DNA of 64,000 nucleotides from an uncultured Dehalococcoidia bacterium. Its GTDB lineage: Bacteria > Chloroflexota > Dehalococcoidia > Lucifugimonadales > UBA3495. Each line of letters begins with the position of its first letter. Position 1 is the first letter of the stretch. The stretch covers positions 1-64,000 of the forward strand of contig CATOSK010000001.1 in the NCBI GenBank assembly GCA_951812535.1. Reading direction: 5' to 3'. Positions 1 to 7,492 of the stretch are shown one piece after another. The notes beneath the pieces are model-generated. The model was not told the origin of the DNA, did not search any database, and was given only the letters and a program-made list of their open reading frames with translations. Position numbers and translations under genes: made by a program.

Positions 1-1
1 C

Positions 2-970
2 CCGGACGCCCGCCCGGACGCCCGCAACTTCAAGCTCCTCGCCTCCAGCCGCTCCGCCGGCAAGACCATCGCCGTCAACGGAAAGGCCCACACCGTCCAG
101 GAAACCACCGCAGACTCCTTCCAGGACGTTGACGTCGCCTTCATCTCCGTCAGCGCTACGGTATCCCGCCAGTTCGCCCCCGCGGCGGTGAAAGCCGGAG
201 CGGTGGTCATCGACGACGGCTCCGCCTTCCGCATGGAGCCCACAGTCCCCCTCGTCGTCCCCGAGGTCAACGGCGCTGACGTGGAGTGGCACCAGGGAAT
301 CATCTCCATCCCCAACTGCTCCACCACCCCGTTGGTCATGGTCGCCCACCCTCTCCGCGATCTCAGCCCCATCACCCGCATCGTCGCCGACACCTACCAG
401 TCCGTCTCCGGCGCTGGCGGAGCCGCCATGGACGAGCTCCGCGACCAGACCCGGTCCCTCCTGGATGACGGGGAAGTTCAGCCCGACTCCCTCCCCCAGC
501 GCATCGGATTCAACGTCTTCCCCCACATCGACAGCTTCCTCGACAGCGGCTACACCCGCGAGGAGCAGAAGATGATCGACGAAAGCCGGAAAATCCTCCA
601 CGCCCCGGACATCGCCATCTCCGCCACCTGCGTCCGCGTCCCCGTGTACGTGTCCCACAGCGCCGCGGTCCACCTCGAATTCCAGCGCCCCGTCTCCCCG
701 GGAGAGGCCCGCGAAGCTCTCTCGGGAATGCCCGGCGTCACCGTCCTCGACGACCCCTCCAACGGCGTCTACCCCATGCCCGCCGACGCCGCCGGCCGGG
801 ACGACGTCTTCGTCGGACGCATCCGCCGCGACGCCTCCAACCCCAACGGCCTCGTCCTCTGGATAGTCTCCGACAACCTCCGCAAGGGCGCTGCCCTCAA
901 CTCCATCCAGATCGCCGAAGAGATCCTAACCCGCAACGCCCTCACCCCCAAGACCCCCGCCACCAGCTGA
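2..970 (+). CDS. asd: Aspartate-semialdehyde dehydrogenase, 5'-truncated by window edge
   Basis: Reduces aspartyl phosphate to aspartate semialdehyde in the lysine/DAP, threonine and methionine pathways (cytoplasm). The frame is open from base 2, so the N-terminal Rossmann glycine motif lies outside the window. Visible are the LLASSRSAGK segment, the catalytic cysteine in IPNCSTTP, and the SHSAAVHLEF stretch that usually holds the active-site histidine region. An internal GTG at 188 is not a credible start because conserved sequence precedes it. It is followed by two small genes and dapA, the next step toward lysine. The first 24 bases are a perfect 12-bp tandem repeat (PDAR PDAR). Confidence in family is high. 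Confidence 0.95.
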   Translation, partial: PDARPDARNFKLLASSRSAGKTIAVNGKAHTVQETTADSFQDVDVAFISVSATVSRQFAPAAVKAGAVVIDDGSAFRMEPTVPLVVPEVNGADVEWHQGIISIPNCSTTPLVMVAHPLRDLSPITRIVADTYQSVSGAGGAAMDELRDQTRSLLDDGEVQPDSLPQRIGFNVFPHIDSFLDSGYTREEQKMIDESRKILHAPDIAISATCVRVPVYVSHSAAVHLEFQRPVSPGEAREALSGMPGVTVLDDPSNGVYPMPADAAGRDDVFVGRIRRDASNPNGLVLWIVSDNLRKGAALNSIQIAEEILTRNALTPKTPATS

Positions 971-987
971 ACAAGTTAGGAAAACCG

Positions 988-1380
988 ATGGCCATTACCC
1001 GGGAAATCCGGGACATATTCGCCGACGCCCGCCAGCTTGAACGCTCTGCCCTCGAAAGGTTCGAGGCAGGGGGCATCCGCGACGCCGCCGAAAGGGCTTG
1101 GTGTGCCACCAAGCGGGCGACGGACGCTCTGATCATGGCCCGCACTGGAGACGAACCCGGCACTACCGCCCGCACCTCCGACGAGTTGGACGCTCTCGCC
1201 CGTCGCGACCACGCCGTAAGGAGCATGAAACCCCACTACTACCAGTCCATCTACCGCCTCCACGGCCAATGCTTCTGCAACGACCGCTGTAACTCGGAAG
1301 AGATTCCCACCCTCATCAACGCCACTCGGGACTACATCGCCGCCGCCGAACGTTTGGCGGAACAGTCGCCCGGTCCTTGA
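988..1380 (+). CDS. HEPN-like (PaREP1-type) small protein
   Basis: A 130-residue, mostly helical protein starting 17 bases after asd. The segment AAERAWCATKRATDALI (residues ~33-49) resembles the PaREP1/HEPN family, where a helical bundle often partners with nucleotidyltransferases or acts as an RNase. I do not see a clear catalytic RX4-6H motif, so nuclease activity is not supported. It is followed 12 bases later by a DUF2442 gene on the same strand, and the two could form a small module. Function is unknown; the family call is by resemblance only. Confidence 0.55.
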   Translation: MAITREIRDIFADARQLERSALERFEAGGIRDAAERAWCATKRATDALIMARTGDEPGTTARTSDELDALARRDHAVRSMKPHYYQSIYRLHGQCFCNDRCNSEEIPTLINATRDYIAAAERLAEQSPGP

Positions 1381-1392
1381 TGGGGAGAATCC

Positions 1393-1677
1393 ATGAACCG
1401 TCCCACCGAAGTCGAGCCTAGAGACAACCACCGCCTGTGGATTCGGTACACCGACGGGTCAGCCGGAGAGGTGGATCTCTCCCACCTGGCCGGATGCGGT
1501 GTCTTTGTCCTCTGGAATGAGCCCGGGTGTTTCGACGCTGTTTCTATAACCCCGGATGGTGGAGTCGCCTGGGGTGAAGATATCGAACTCTGCCCCGATG
1601 CCCTGTACCTGCAACTTACCGGGAAGCCCGTTCAAGATGTGATGCGGGGAGTACGGTTCTCAGGGCGTTCCCGTTAA
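1393..1677 (+). CDS. DUF2442 domain protein
   Basis: A 94-residue protein of usual DUF2442 length. It shows the family pattern: an N-terminal strand pair (RLWIRYTDGSAGEVDLS), a middle FDAVSITPDGGVAWGEDIEL segment and a C-terminal short helix (DALYLQLTG). DUF2442 proteins often sit beside DUF4160 proteins in predicted toxin-antitoxin modules. Here the neighbour is a HEPN-like gene instead. A second DUF2442-like domain occurs in this window at 27753, there fused to an HTH. The role is unproven. Confidence 0.7.
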   Translation: MNRPTEVEPRDNHRLWIRYTDGSAGEVDLSHLAGCGVFVLWNEPGCFDAVSITPDGGVAWGEDIELCPDALYLQLTGKPVQDVMRGVRFSGRSR

Positions 1678-1734
1678 AGACAATCCACCATCCCCCCCTC
1701 CCACCCATCGTGTATAATTCCCGAAACCATTTTT

Positions 1735-1860
1735 CCCCCGACTCCCAGCGCCCTTGGACAAGTTACAAAGACTGGGCGCGAAAGGGACGGGCATTGTCCC
1801 CCGACCCCCAGCGCTCTTAGACAAGTTACAATAGCTGGGCGCGAAAGGGGCGGGCATTAG
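1735..1860 (+). repeat. Two tandem copies of a 63-bp repeat upstream of dapA
   Basis: Copies begin near 1735 and 1798 with a period of 63 bp and differ at a few positions. The core contains TTGGACAAGTTACAA / TTAGACAAGTTACAA followed by CTGGGCGCGAAAGGG. Related copies lie at 7163-7255, ~9244-9290 and, reversed, at 61978-61993. A TATAAT box occurs just before the array (1711-1716). The array sits between DUF2442 and the dapA ribosome-binding site, so it may also carry leader or promoter function; this is not shown. Confidence 0.75.
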
Positions 1861-1875
1861 AAAGGAGGGTTCAGC

Positions 1876-2766
1876 ATGACCGAGATAGGCAGGCTCATAA
1901 CCGCCATGATCACCCCCATGGACGACGAGGGGAAGGTTGACTACCCCCAGGCCCGGCGTCTCGCCAACGCCCTGCTCGACTCCGGCAGCGACGGCCTTGT
2001 CGTCTCCGGCACCACCGGCGAGTCCCCCTCCCTCACCAACGATGAAAAGCTCCGCCTCTTCGCCGAGGTCAAGGAAGCCATCGGCGACCGTGGCGCTGTC
2101 GTCGCCGGCACCGGCAACTACAACAACGCCGAGAGCATCGAAATGTCCCAGGAGGCCGAGAAGGTCGGCGCCGACGGACTCCTCCTCACCGTCCCCTACT
2201 ACAACAAGCCTCCCCAGGAAGGCATGTACCAGCACTTCAAATCCATCGCCGAGAGCGTCAGCATCCCCTGCATGCTCTACAACGTCCCCAGCCGCACCAG
2301 CATCAACATGACCTCCCAGACCACCCTCCGCCTAGCCGAAATCGACAACATCGTCGGCGTCAAGGAGGCCAGCAGCGACCTCGACCAGATCGCCCGGATC
2401 ATCGGCGGCGCACCTGACGGCTTCCGCGTCTGGAGCGGCAACGACAACGAGACCTTCTACATCATGGCCATGGGCGGCTACGGCATCGTCAGCGTCGCCT
2501 CCCACCTAATCGGCCGCCAGATCAAGCAGATGATGGGGCTCATCCTCGAAGGAGACATCGAGCAGGCTGCATCAGAGCACCACCGCCTCATGGACGTCTT
2601 CAAGGGCCTGTTCATCGTATCCAACCCCATCCCCGTCAAGCACTCCGTCAACCAGGCCGGAATGAAGGTCGGGACCCCGCGCCTCCCCCTCGTCCCCCCG
2701 GACGATGCCACCGCTGCCCAGATCGACGACATCGTCTCCCGCTACGACATCGACCTCCCCGTCTGA
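1876..2766 (+). CDS. dapA: 4-hydroxy-tetrahydrodipicolinate synthase
   Basis: Condenses pyruvate with aspartate semialdehyde at the first committed step of lysine/DAP synthesis (cytoplasm). The 296-residue length is typical. Visible are the substrate-binding SGTTGES motif (~residues 44-50), the tyrosine of LYNVPSRTS (~133) and the Schiff-base lysine in VGVKEASSD (~161). An AAAGGAGGG Shine-Dalgarno sequence ends about 8 bases before the ATG. It lies close to asd, which makes its substrate, and is followed by a strong hairpin. Regulation is not evident apart from the repeat array upstream. Confidence 0.96.
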   Translation: MTEIGRLITAMITPMDDEGKVDYPQARRLANALLDSGSDGLVVSGTTGESPSLTNDEKLRLFAEVKEAIGDRGAVVAGTGNYNNAESIEMSQEAEKVGADGLLLTVPYYNKPPQEGMYQHFKSIAESVSIPCMLYNVPSRTSINMTSQTTLRLAEIDNIVGVKEASSDLDQIARIIGGAPDGFRVWSGNDNETFYIMAMGGYGIVSVASHLIGRQIKQMMGLILEGDIEQAASEHHRLMDVFKGLFIVSNPIPVKHSVNQAGMKVGTPRLPLVPPDDATAAQIDDIVSRYDIDLPV

Positions 2767-2798
2767 CCCTCACGGAAACATACCCCCAACGACCAACC

Positions 2799-2831
2799 GG
2801 CCCCGCCTCCGCGAACAACGGAGACGGGGCC
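2799..2831 (+). terminator. Hairpin after dapA
   Basis: GGCCCCGCCTCCG pairs with CGGAGACGGGGCC (one mismatch) around a 7-base loop. It starts 33 bases after the dapA stop. It is not followed by a clear T run, so it is a candidate terminator only. Confidence 0.6.
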
Positions 2832-3118
2832 TTCAAGTTCACCTAAGCTGTGCTCAGGAAGAATAACTTGCTGCCCTGCATCAAACTGGCATCCCGTCAT
2901 CCCTCCGCAGGCGGGGAAACAGACCCCTGTAACCCTGTCCCAACACCACTACCACTGGAGCAAAGCACCGCCCATCTTTCAGGGGGTTTGGGGGATGCAT
3001 CCCCCAACGTAACCTCATCTCCCCGCCATCCCCGCGCAGGCGGTGACCCAGACCCCGGCAAACTCATCCTGCCCGAACCGTGCCCGAAGGAGACAACAAC
3101 CAATCTCCCGGCGGATAC
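2832..3118. repeat. Gene-free spacer filled with short dispersed repeats
   Basis: No gene is supported here although the frame is open. Around 2896-2935 and 3022-3060 are degenerate copies of the palindromic core (CGTCATCCC...GCAGGCGG) also found inside the AGTAACTATCTC MITEs. At 2977-3015 lies a copy of the repeat centred on GGGGGATGCATCCCCC, with further copies at 5768, 6400 and 12089. Confidence 0.6.
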
Positions 3119-3775
3119 TTACTCCCGTCCCGCCCCCACCGGTCTCGGTGCATACACCCCCTGGTACTCCGGCGGCACCAGCGCCGCCACCCGCGTCATA
3201 ATCATCTCCAGCACGCTGTTCACCACATCCCGCGACACCCTCCCCTCCAGCACCGGCGGCGTGAACGGCTGCCCGATGTTCACGTGGAACCGGCACAGCG
3301 GAAAGGCCATACGCCGCTCCGAAAACTTCTCCGTCCCGTATATCCCCACCGGCAGAATCGGCGCCTGCGTCTTCATGGCCAGCATCGCCACCCCGCCCTT
3401 GGCCTTCTGCATCGCGTGGTCTGGACTGATCCTGCCTTCGGGAAACATCGTCACCGCCTCGTCCCGCTCCAGCAGCCGCATCGCAATGCGCATCGCATCC
3501 ACCCCGGCCGCTTCCCGGTCCACCGGATGCACCCGGAACCCATCCATGAAAAAACGCTTGAAGGGATTGGCGAACAGTTCCTTCTTGCCGAGAAAATTCA
3601 GCGGGCGGCCTATACTCGGCACCAGCACCGGCGGATCATTGTAGGAAATATGATTGGCCACCACGATCAGCGGCCCGTAGGGAGGGACGCATTCCCGGCC
3701 CGTGACCTCCAGTCTCCCAAAGGTGTTGAAGCACACCTGGGCCAGCATCCGCCCCGGCTGGTACAGGTAGGTCAA
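3119..3775 (-). CDS. plsC: 1-acyl-sn-glycerol-3-phosphate acyltransferase (PlsC family)
   Basis: Transfers an acyl chain to lysophosphatidate in phospholipid synthesis, at the membrane. The 218 residues contain the acyltransferase catalytic motif NHISYND (H-X4-D, residues ~41-46) and the glycerol-phosphate-binding FPEGRIS motif. The start overlaps the end of cmk by four bases (ATGA), implying translational coupling. The cmk-plsC pair is common in bacteria. The exact acyl acceptor cannot be told from sequence. Confidence 0.88.
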   Translation of the reverse strand: MTYLYQPGRMLAQVCFNTFGRLEVTGRECVPPYGPLIVVANHISYNDPPVLVPSIGRPLNFLGKKELFANPFKRFFMDGFRVHPVDREAAGVDAMRIAMRLLERDEAVTMFPEGRISPDHAMQKAKGGVAMLAMKTQAPILPVGIYGTEKFSERRMAFPLCRFHVNIGQPFTPPVLEGRVSRDVVNSVLEMIMTRVAALVPPEYQGVYAPRPVGAGRE

Positions 3776-4455
3776 GGCCCTTCGGGCCCCCCCGTCTTGC
3801 GTTCGTCCATAAGTTCAAGGATGGCCTGTACCGACGCTTCGATATCCATCTCGCCCGTGTCCAGCGTCACCGCGTCCACCGCGGCTCTCAGCGGCGAGTC
3901 GGCCCGCGTGCTGTCCCGGTGGTCCCGAGCCTCCGTGTCCCTCAGCACCTGCTCGAAGTCCATCTCCTGACCCGCCGCCTGTATCTCCCGCCACCGCCGC
4001 CGCGCCCTCACCCGCACCGACGCGGTGATATAGATCTTCAAGTCCGCATCCGTCAGCACCACCGTCCCGATGTCCCTTCCCACCATCACTATCCGCCCTT
4101 CGGCTGCGATGACTCGCTGCTGCGCCACCATTGCCTGCCGCACCTCCGGCACCGTCGCCACCAGGGAGGCGCTCCGCGAAATGTCCGGGTGCTCCAGTTC
4201 CGCCCCCAGGGGTTGCCCGTCCACCGTCACCCTCCCGCTCCCATCCTCTGCCAGCAGGATCTCCGTCTCCACCACCAGCCGCGCCAGGGCGAAAGCGTCG
4301 TCCAGCGGTACCCTCTTGTTCACGGCCTGCCATCCCATTGCCCGGTACATCAGTCCCGTGTCCAGGTACCGGAAGCCCAGCCGCCGGGCAACCTCCCGGC
4401 CGACCACCGTCTTTCCCGACGCCACCGGCCCGTCCATGGCGATTACGCTGACCAT
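3772..4455 (-). CDS. cmk: Cytidylate kinase
   Basis: Phosphorylates CMP/dCMP to the diphosphates (cytoplasm). The P-loop GPVASGKT is at residues ~9-16, followed by the YLDTGLMYRA substrate segment typical of the family. A conserved VGRDIGTVV stretch is near residues 124-132. At 227 residues it has the normal length. It is transcribed away from the PAP2 gene across a 104-base divergent spacer that carries TATAAT boxes on both strands, and it overlaps plsC downstream. Confidence 0.95.
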   Translation of the reverse strand: MVSVIAMDGPVASGKTVVGREVARRLGFRYLDTGLMYRAMGWQAVNKRVPLDDAFALARLVVETEILLAEDGSGRVTVDGQPLGAELEHPDISRSASLVATVPEVRQAMVAQQRVIAAEGRIVMVGRDIGTVVLTDADLKIYITASVRVRARRRWREIQAAGQEMDFEQVLRDTEARDHRDSTRADSPLRAAVDAVTLDTGEMDIEASVQAILELMDERKTGGPEGP

Positions 4456-4550
4456 ATCCAGGGAAATTCTCCTGTCATGCCCGGGTTCGGGTCGCCCGAA
4501 TTATATCATTCACGGCCCTGCCAGCCGTGTTCCCACTCCGTGCCGCCGGA

Positions 4551-4556
4551 TATAAT
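4551..4556 (+). promoter_or_regulatory. -10 box with a nearly leaderless start for the PAP2 gene
   Basis: TATAAT lies only 3 bases before the first ATG (4560) and 9 bases before an in-frame second ATG (4566). If used, transcription would start at about 4562-4564, giving a leaderless message read from the second ATG. No good -35 is visible. On the opposite strand an ATATAATTC stretch near 4500 may serve cmk. Confidence 0.4.
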
Positions 4557-4559
4557 TGA

Positions 4560-5273
4560 ATGACGATGAAACCATTGACCACCGGAAGCTGGACAGGACG
4601 GTCCGGGTATATTGGCGTCGGGGCTGCTCTGACAGTATCCCTGGTGGCGGTATGCGTTCTCGCGGCGCGGTTCCCCACCTTCCCGGGAGACCGTTGGCTT
4701 CTGGAACAGGCCCTTACCGCTCAAGCCTCCGTGCTCACCGCCGTTGCCGCTGCCCTCGCCTGGACCGGCTCCCTCCCCGCCGCTGTCGTCCTTGTCCTGC
4801 TGTCGCTAGCTGTCCTTTGGTTCCGTGCCACTCGGGTACAATTCCTCACCGCCCTCGCCGGAGCGTTCCTGATGCTCCTCGGCCTCAGCCTCAAACTCCT
4901 CATCGCCCGTCCTCGCCCCGACTCCTGGCTGCCCGAAGTTGGGAGCATATCCTACGGGTTCCCCAGCGGACACACCATCTTCGCCACCGTCTTCTTCGGA
5001 CTCGCCATAATATTTATCGGCGCCTGGGTTCAGCGGCCTGGCGCCCGGTTGGCCGTCCGGGTCCTGTTCCTGCTGCTCATCCTGTCTTTCGGCGTCTCCC
5101 GGGTCTACCTCGGCGCCCACTGGCCCAGTGACATCATCGGAGGCTGGCTCTACGGTGCTGCCGTCGTCTTGGCCTTGTCGTGGCTCGCCTGTTATCTGGA
5201 TAAACCTCCTGCCGCTTGTCCCGGCGTTCCTGCCTCTGCCTGTCAGGAAAACGGCGATGGGAGGGTGTTGTGA
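4560..5273 (+). CDS. PAP2-family membrane phosphatase
   Basis: An integral membrane phosphatase of the phosphatidic acid phosphatase 2 superfamily. All three signature motifs are present: KLLIARPRP (C1), PSGHT (C2) and SRVYLGAHWPSD (C3). About five to six hydrophobic segments surround them, giving the usual topology with the active site on the outer face. Substrates in this family include phosphatidate, phosphatidylglycerol phosphate and undecaprenyl pyrophosphate, and sequence does not decide among them. The start could be 4560 or the in-frame ATG at 4566. It overlaps the next gene by four bases. Confidence 0.9.
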   Translation: MTMKPLTTGSWTGRSGYIGVGAALTVSLVAVCVLAARFPTFPGDRWLLEQALTAQASVLTAVAAALAWTGSLPAAVVLVLLSLAVLWFRATRVQFLTALAGAFLMLLGLSLKLLIARPRPDSWLPEVGSISYGFPSGHTIFATVFFGLAIIFIGAWVQRPGARLAVRVLFLLLILSFGVSRVYLGAHWPSDIIGGWLYGAAVVLALSWLACYLDKPPAACPGVPASACQENGDGRVL

Positions 5274-5743
5274 ACTGGGTGGACGTGCTGATCCTGTCCG
5301 TCTGGGCTATTTCTGCTCTCCTCGGTTGGCAGTTCGGCGTCTTCGGTGTCGTGTGTTCCGTGGCCGCTCTTTTCGTGGCCAGCGTCCTCGCCGCCCCGGT
5401 GGGGGAGCTATTTTCCTTCCTGCCCGGCGACAAGCCCGTGCAGGCCATGGTCGGATTCGTCGTCGTCTTCACCCTCGAGCTCGGTGCGGTCCGGTTCGTC
5501 GCTTCCGTCTGGAATCCGGTGACCAGCTTGGTCCCCCTCGTCAGCTTCGCCAATAAGTTAGCCGGAGGAATCGTCGGTTTCGTCTTCGGATTCCTCCTGC
5601 TCCTCTTGGTGGCGGCTGCGGTCGAACGCCTTCCCGCCAGTGGACTCCGCGCCACGGTCAACACCGCCATCGCCCGGTCCGCCCTCTCCCCGCTGGTGGT
5701 CAACGACTACAATCTCTTCGACCAGCTCGTCGATCTCATATGA
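5270..5743 (+). CDS. CvpA-family membrane protein
   Basis: A 157-residue protein with four predicted membrane helices, matching the CvpA (colicin V production) family. It begins VNWVDVLIL, a typical CvpA N-terminus, from a GTG that overlaps the PAP2 stop (GTGA); an upstream in-frame start would only add non-conserved residues. The family is widespread and its role in membrane or envelope maintenance is unclear. It is probably co-transcribed with the PAP2 gene. A dispersed repeat follows the stop. Confidence 0.85.
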   Translation: MNWVDVLILSVWAISALLGWQFGVFGVVCSVAALFVASVLAAPVGELFSFLPGDKPVQAMVGFVVVFTLELGAVRFVASVWNPVTSLVPLVSFANKLAGGIVGFVFGFLLLLLVAAAVERLPASGLRATVNTAIARSALSPLVVNDYNLFDQLVDLI

Positions 5744-5767
5744 GCCCCCTCCGCGTTGACCCCTCTC

Positions 5768-5806
5768 ATTCAGGGGGTTTGGGGGATGCATCCCCCAACG
5801 TAACCC
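5768..5806 (+). repeat. Dispersed repeat centred on GGGGGATGCATCCCCC
   Basis: The ~40-bp unit reads CAGGGGGTTTGGGGGATGCA followed by TCCCCCAACGTAACCCC. Almost identical copies occur at 2977-3015, 6400-6439 and 12089-12128, all in the same orientation and all intergenic. Confidence 0.75.
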
Positions 5807-5827
5807 CGCTCCACTCCCCCTGATCCC

Positions 5828-6388
5828 ATGCAGTTGACCACCCAACGCCTCCGCCTTCGCGACTTCGCCCCCGGGGACTGGCCCGCCGTCTTGGCCTACC
5901 AGCAGGACCCCCGTTACCTCCGGTTCTACCCTTGGGAAACCCGTACCGAAGCCGATGCCCGCTCCTTCGTGGACATGTTCCTGAATGAGCAGGCCGAGCG
6001 GCCCCGGCGCCGCTTCCAGTTGGCCATCACCTTGCCCGGAACCGCACAACTCATTGGCTCCTGCGGCATCAGGCGCAAGCCCGGCAATGACTGGGAAGCC
6101 GACATCGGCTACGAACTTTCTCCGGACTTCTGGGGTCAGGGATACGCCACCGAATCCGCTCGGGCGATGGTCAACTTCGGCTTCCATGAACTGCGCCTCC
6201 ACCGCATCTCCTCTGGGTGCATCGCCGACAACACCGCTTCGGTTCGTGTCCTGGAACGCCTGGGCTTCCGTCAGGAAGGTCGTCTGCGCCGCAATGAATA
6301 CTTCAAGCGCCGTTGGTGGGACACTCTGCTCTTCGGCCTTCTCGTCGACGAGTGGCGTTCCATGACCCAATACCAGGCCACCCCTTAG
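5828..6388 (+). CDS. GNAT N-acetyltransferase (RimJ/RimL-like)
   Basis: Transfers an acetyl group from acetyl-CoA to an amine. The protein starts TTQRLRLRDFAPGDW, the hallmark N-terminus of the RimJ/RimL branch. It carries the acetyl-CoA-binding stretch YELSPDFWGQGYATES (residues ~97-112) and the DNTASVRVLERLGFRQEG segment near the C-terminus. Its 186 residues match the family. It stands alone between two copies of the GGATGCATCC repeat. The substrate (ribosomal protein, other protein or small molecule) is unknown. Confidence 0.88.
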   Translation: MQLTTQRLRLRDFAPGDWPAVLAYQQDPRYLRFYPWETRTEADARSFVDMFLNEQAERPRRRFQLAITLPGTAQLIGSCGIRRKPGNDWEADIGYELSPDFWGQGYATESARAMVNFGFHELRLHRISSGCIADNTASVRVLERLGFRQEGRLRRNEYFKRRWWDTLLFGLLVDEWRSMTQYQATP

Positions 6389-6399
6389 CCAACCCTCTC

Positions 6400-6439
6400 T
6401 TTCAGGTGGATTGGGGGATGCCTCCCCCACCGTAACCCC
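6400..6439 (+). repeat. Dispersed repeat, divergent copy
   Basis: TTCAGGTGGATTGGGGGATG followed by CCTCCCCCACCGTAACCCC matches the copies at 2977, 5768 and 12089, with two changes that spoil the central ATGCAT. Confidence 0.65.
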
Positions 6440-6471
6440 GTCAACAGACCACCGGGCGTCGAAAACCGTTT

Positions 6472-6480
6472 TGATATATA
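6472..6480 (+). promoter_or_regulatory. -10 element upstream of the HNH gene
   Basis: GATATATAAT occurs about 45 bases before the GTG start of the HNH gene and gives a leader of about 40 bases. No convincing -35 is seen. Confidence 0.4.
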
Positions 6481-6524
6481 ATCGCCCCAATTGCCCCACA
6501 TACCCTGACCGAGGTACCGGAACG

Positions 6525-7127
6525 GTGGCCAACAAACCATCCAACGGGCATCCCGCATCGGCAGAACCGGACAAATCCAGCGTCGAGGCCGCCCCCGGCG
6601 GGCCCGTGCGGAACGTATTGGGCCAACCCGTCCTCGTCCTCAACCTCAACTACGTACCCATCAACGTCTGCACCGCCCGCCGTGCCATCGTCCTCGTTGA
6701 CAAGGGCAAGGCCGAACTCCTCGAGAACCACAGCGGGGAAGTCAGGACCATCTCCACCGTCTTCGACGTACCCTCCATCATCCGCCTCGTCTACCTCGTC
6801 AAGCGCCCGTACACTCCCCGCAAGCTCTCCAAGAAAGAGATCTTCCTCCGCGACCAGTACACCTGCCAGTATTGCCAGAAGAAGACCCAGGACCTTACCC
6901 TCGACCACGTCATCCCCCGCCGCCAGCACGGCCCCCACACCTGGGAAAACGTCGTCGCCGCCTGCTCCCGCTGCAACCTGCGCAAGGCCGGACGCACCCC
7001 TGCCGAGGCCAAAATGCGCCTCATGCGCGAGCCCAAAGCGCCCCAGCCCAACCCCTACCGGATGCTGCAGAACTACAATATCGAGGAGGAGTGGCGTCCC
7101 TACGTCCCTTGGAGCCTCGTCGGATAA
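6525..7127 (+). CDS. HNH endonuclease family protein
   Basis: A 200-residue protein with an HNH nuclease fold in its C-terminal half: two zinc-binding CxxC pairs (CQYC and CSRC) frame the LTLDHVIPRRQHGPHTWENVV segment, which holds the His and Asn residues. The N-terminal half (VLVLNLNYVPINVCTARRA) is typical of the stand-alone bacterial HNH family encoded in many chromosomes, not of intron homing enzymes. GTG 6525 is chosen because a GAGG sits about 10 bases upstream. Cellular role is unknown; DNA repair or defence are possible. Confidence 0.85.
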   Translation: MANKPSNGHPASAEPDKSSVEAAPGGPVRNVLGQPVLVLNLNYVPINVCTARRAIVLVDKGKAELLENHSGEVRTISTVFDVPSIIRLVYLVKRPYTPRKLSKKEIFLRDQYTCQYCQKKTQDLTLDHVIPRRQHGPHTWENVVAACSRCNLRKAGRTPAEAKMRLMREPKAPQPNPYRMLQNYNIEEEWRPYVPWSLVG

Positions 7128-7162
7128 CCCGTATGCAGTCCGCCCCGGTTCCCTCCCCGCGG

Positions 7163-7255
7163 AGCCGCCCAGCCCTGTTGGACTAGTTACTTTGAATGGG
7201 GGCGACAGCGGCGACCCTTAGACCTTGCGAAGCCGCCCAGCCCTCTTGGACTAGT
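7163..7255 (+). repeat. 1.4 tandem copies of a 68-bp repeat
   Basis: AGCCGCCCAGCCCTGTTGGA at 7163 recurs with one change at 7231. The unit continues with CTAGTTACTTTGAATGGGGG, akin to the 63-bp array before dapA and to ~9244-9290. The rest of the spacer, 7256-7480, holds CTTTGAAATGA (shared with the inverted repeat at 9152) and no gene. Confidence 0.65.
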
Positions 7256-7492
7256 AGTCGAACATCTTTGAAATGACGGTTAGTCGAGGTTAGCCTGATT
7301 GCACAGCAATATTTGGGAATCGCTGCTCTCCCGTCAGGCTGCCAATTCCTCATCCATCAATTCACAGATGTTGGGTTACTAGCCCGGGACCACCAGGGAG
7401 AGGCCACAGCCCAATTCGTGCCCCGCCCGCCGCCGGTAACCACCACCATTCCTTGTGGCGGCGGGTGTTAGGCCAAGACAGGAGGGCCGTAC

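Noticed and set aside
1735..1860. Repeat array before dapA as a lysine riboswitch
   Set aside because: The two halves are simple direct copies of a dispersed repeat also found away from lysine genes, and no lysine-aptamer core is seen.
2850..3970. Long open frames across the spacer and plsC/cmk on the + strand
   Set aside because: They read dispersed repeats and the antisense of recognised genes; low-complexity Pro/Arg/His content.
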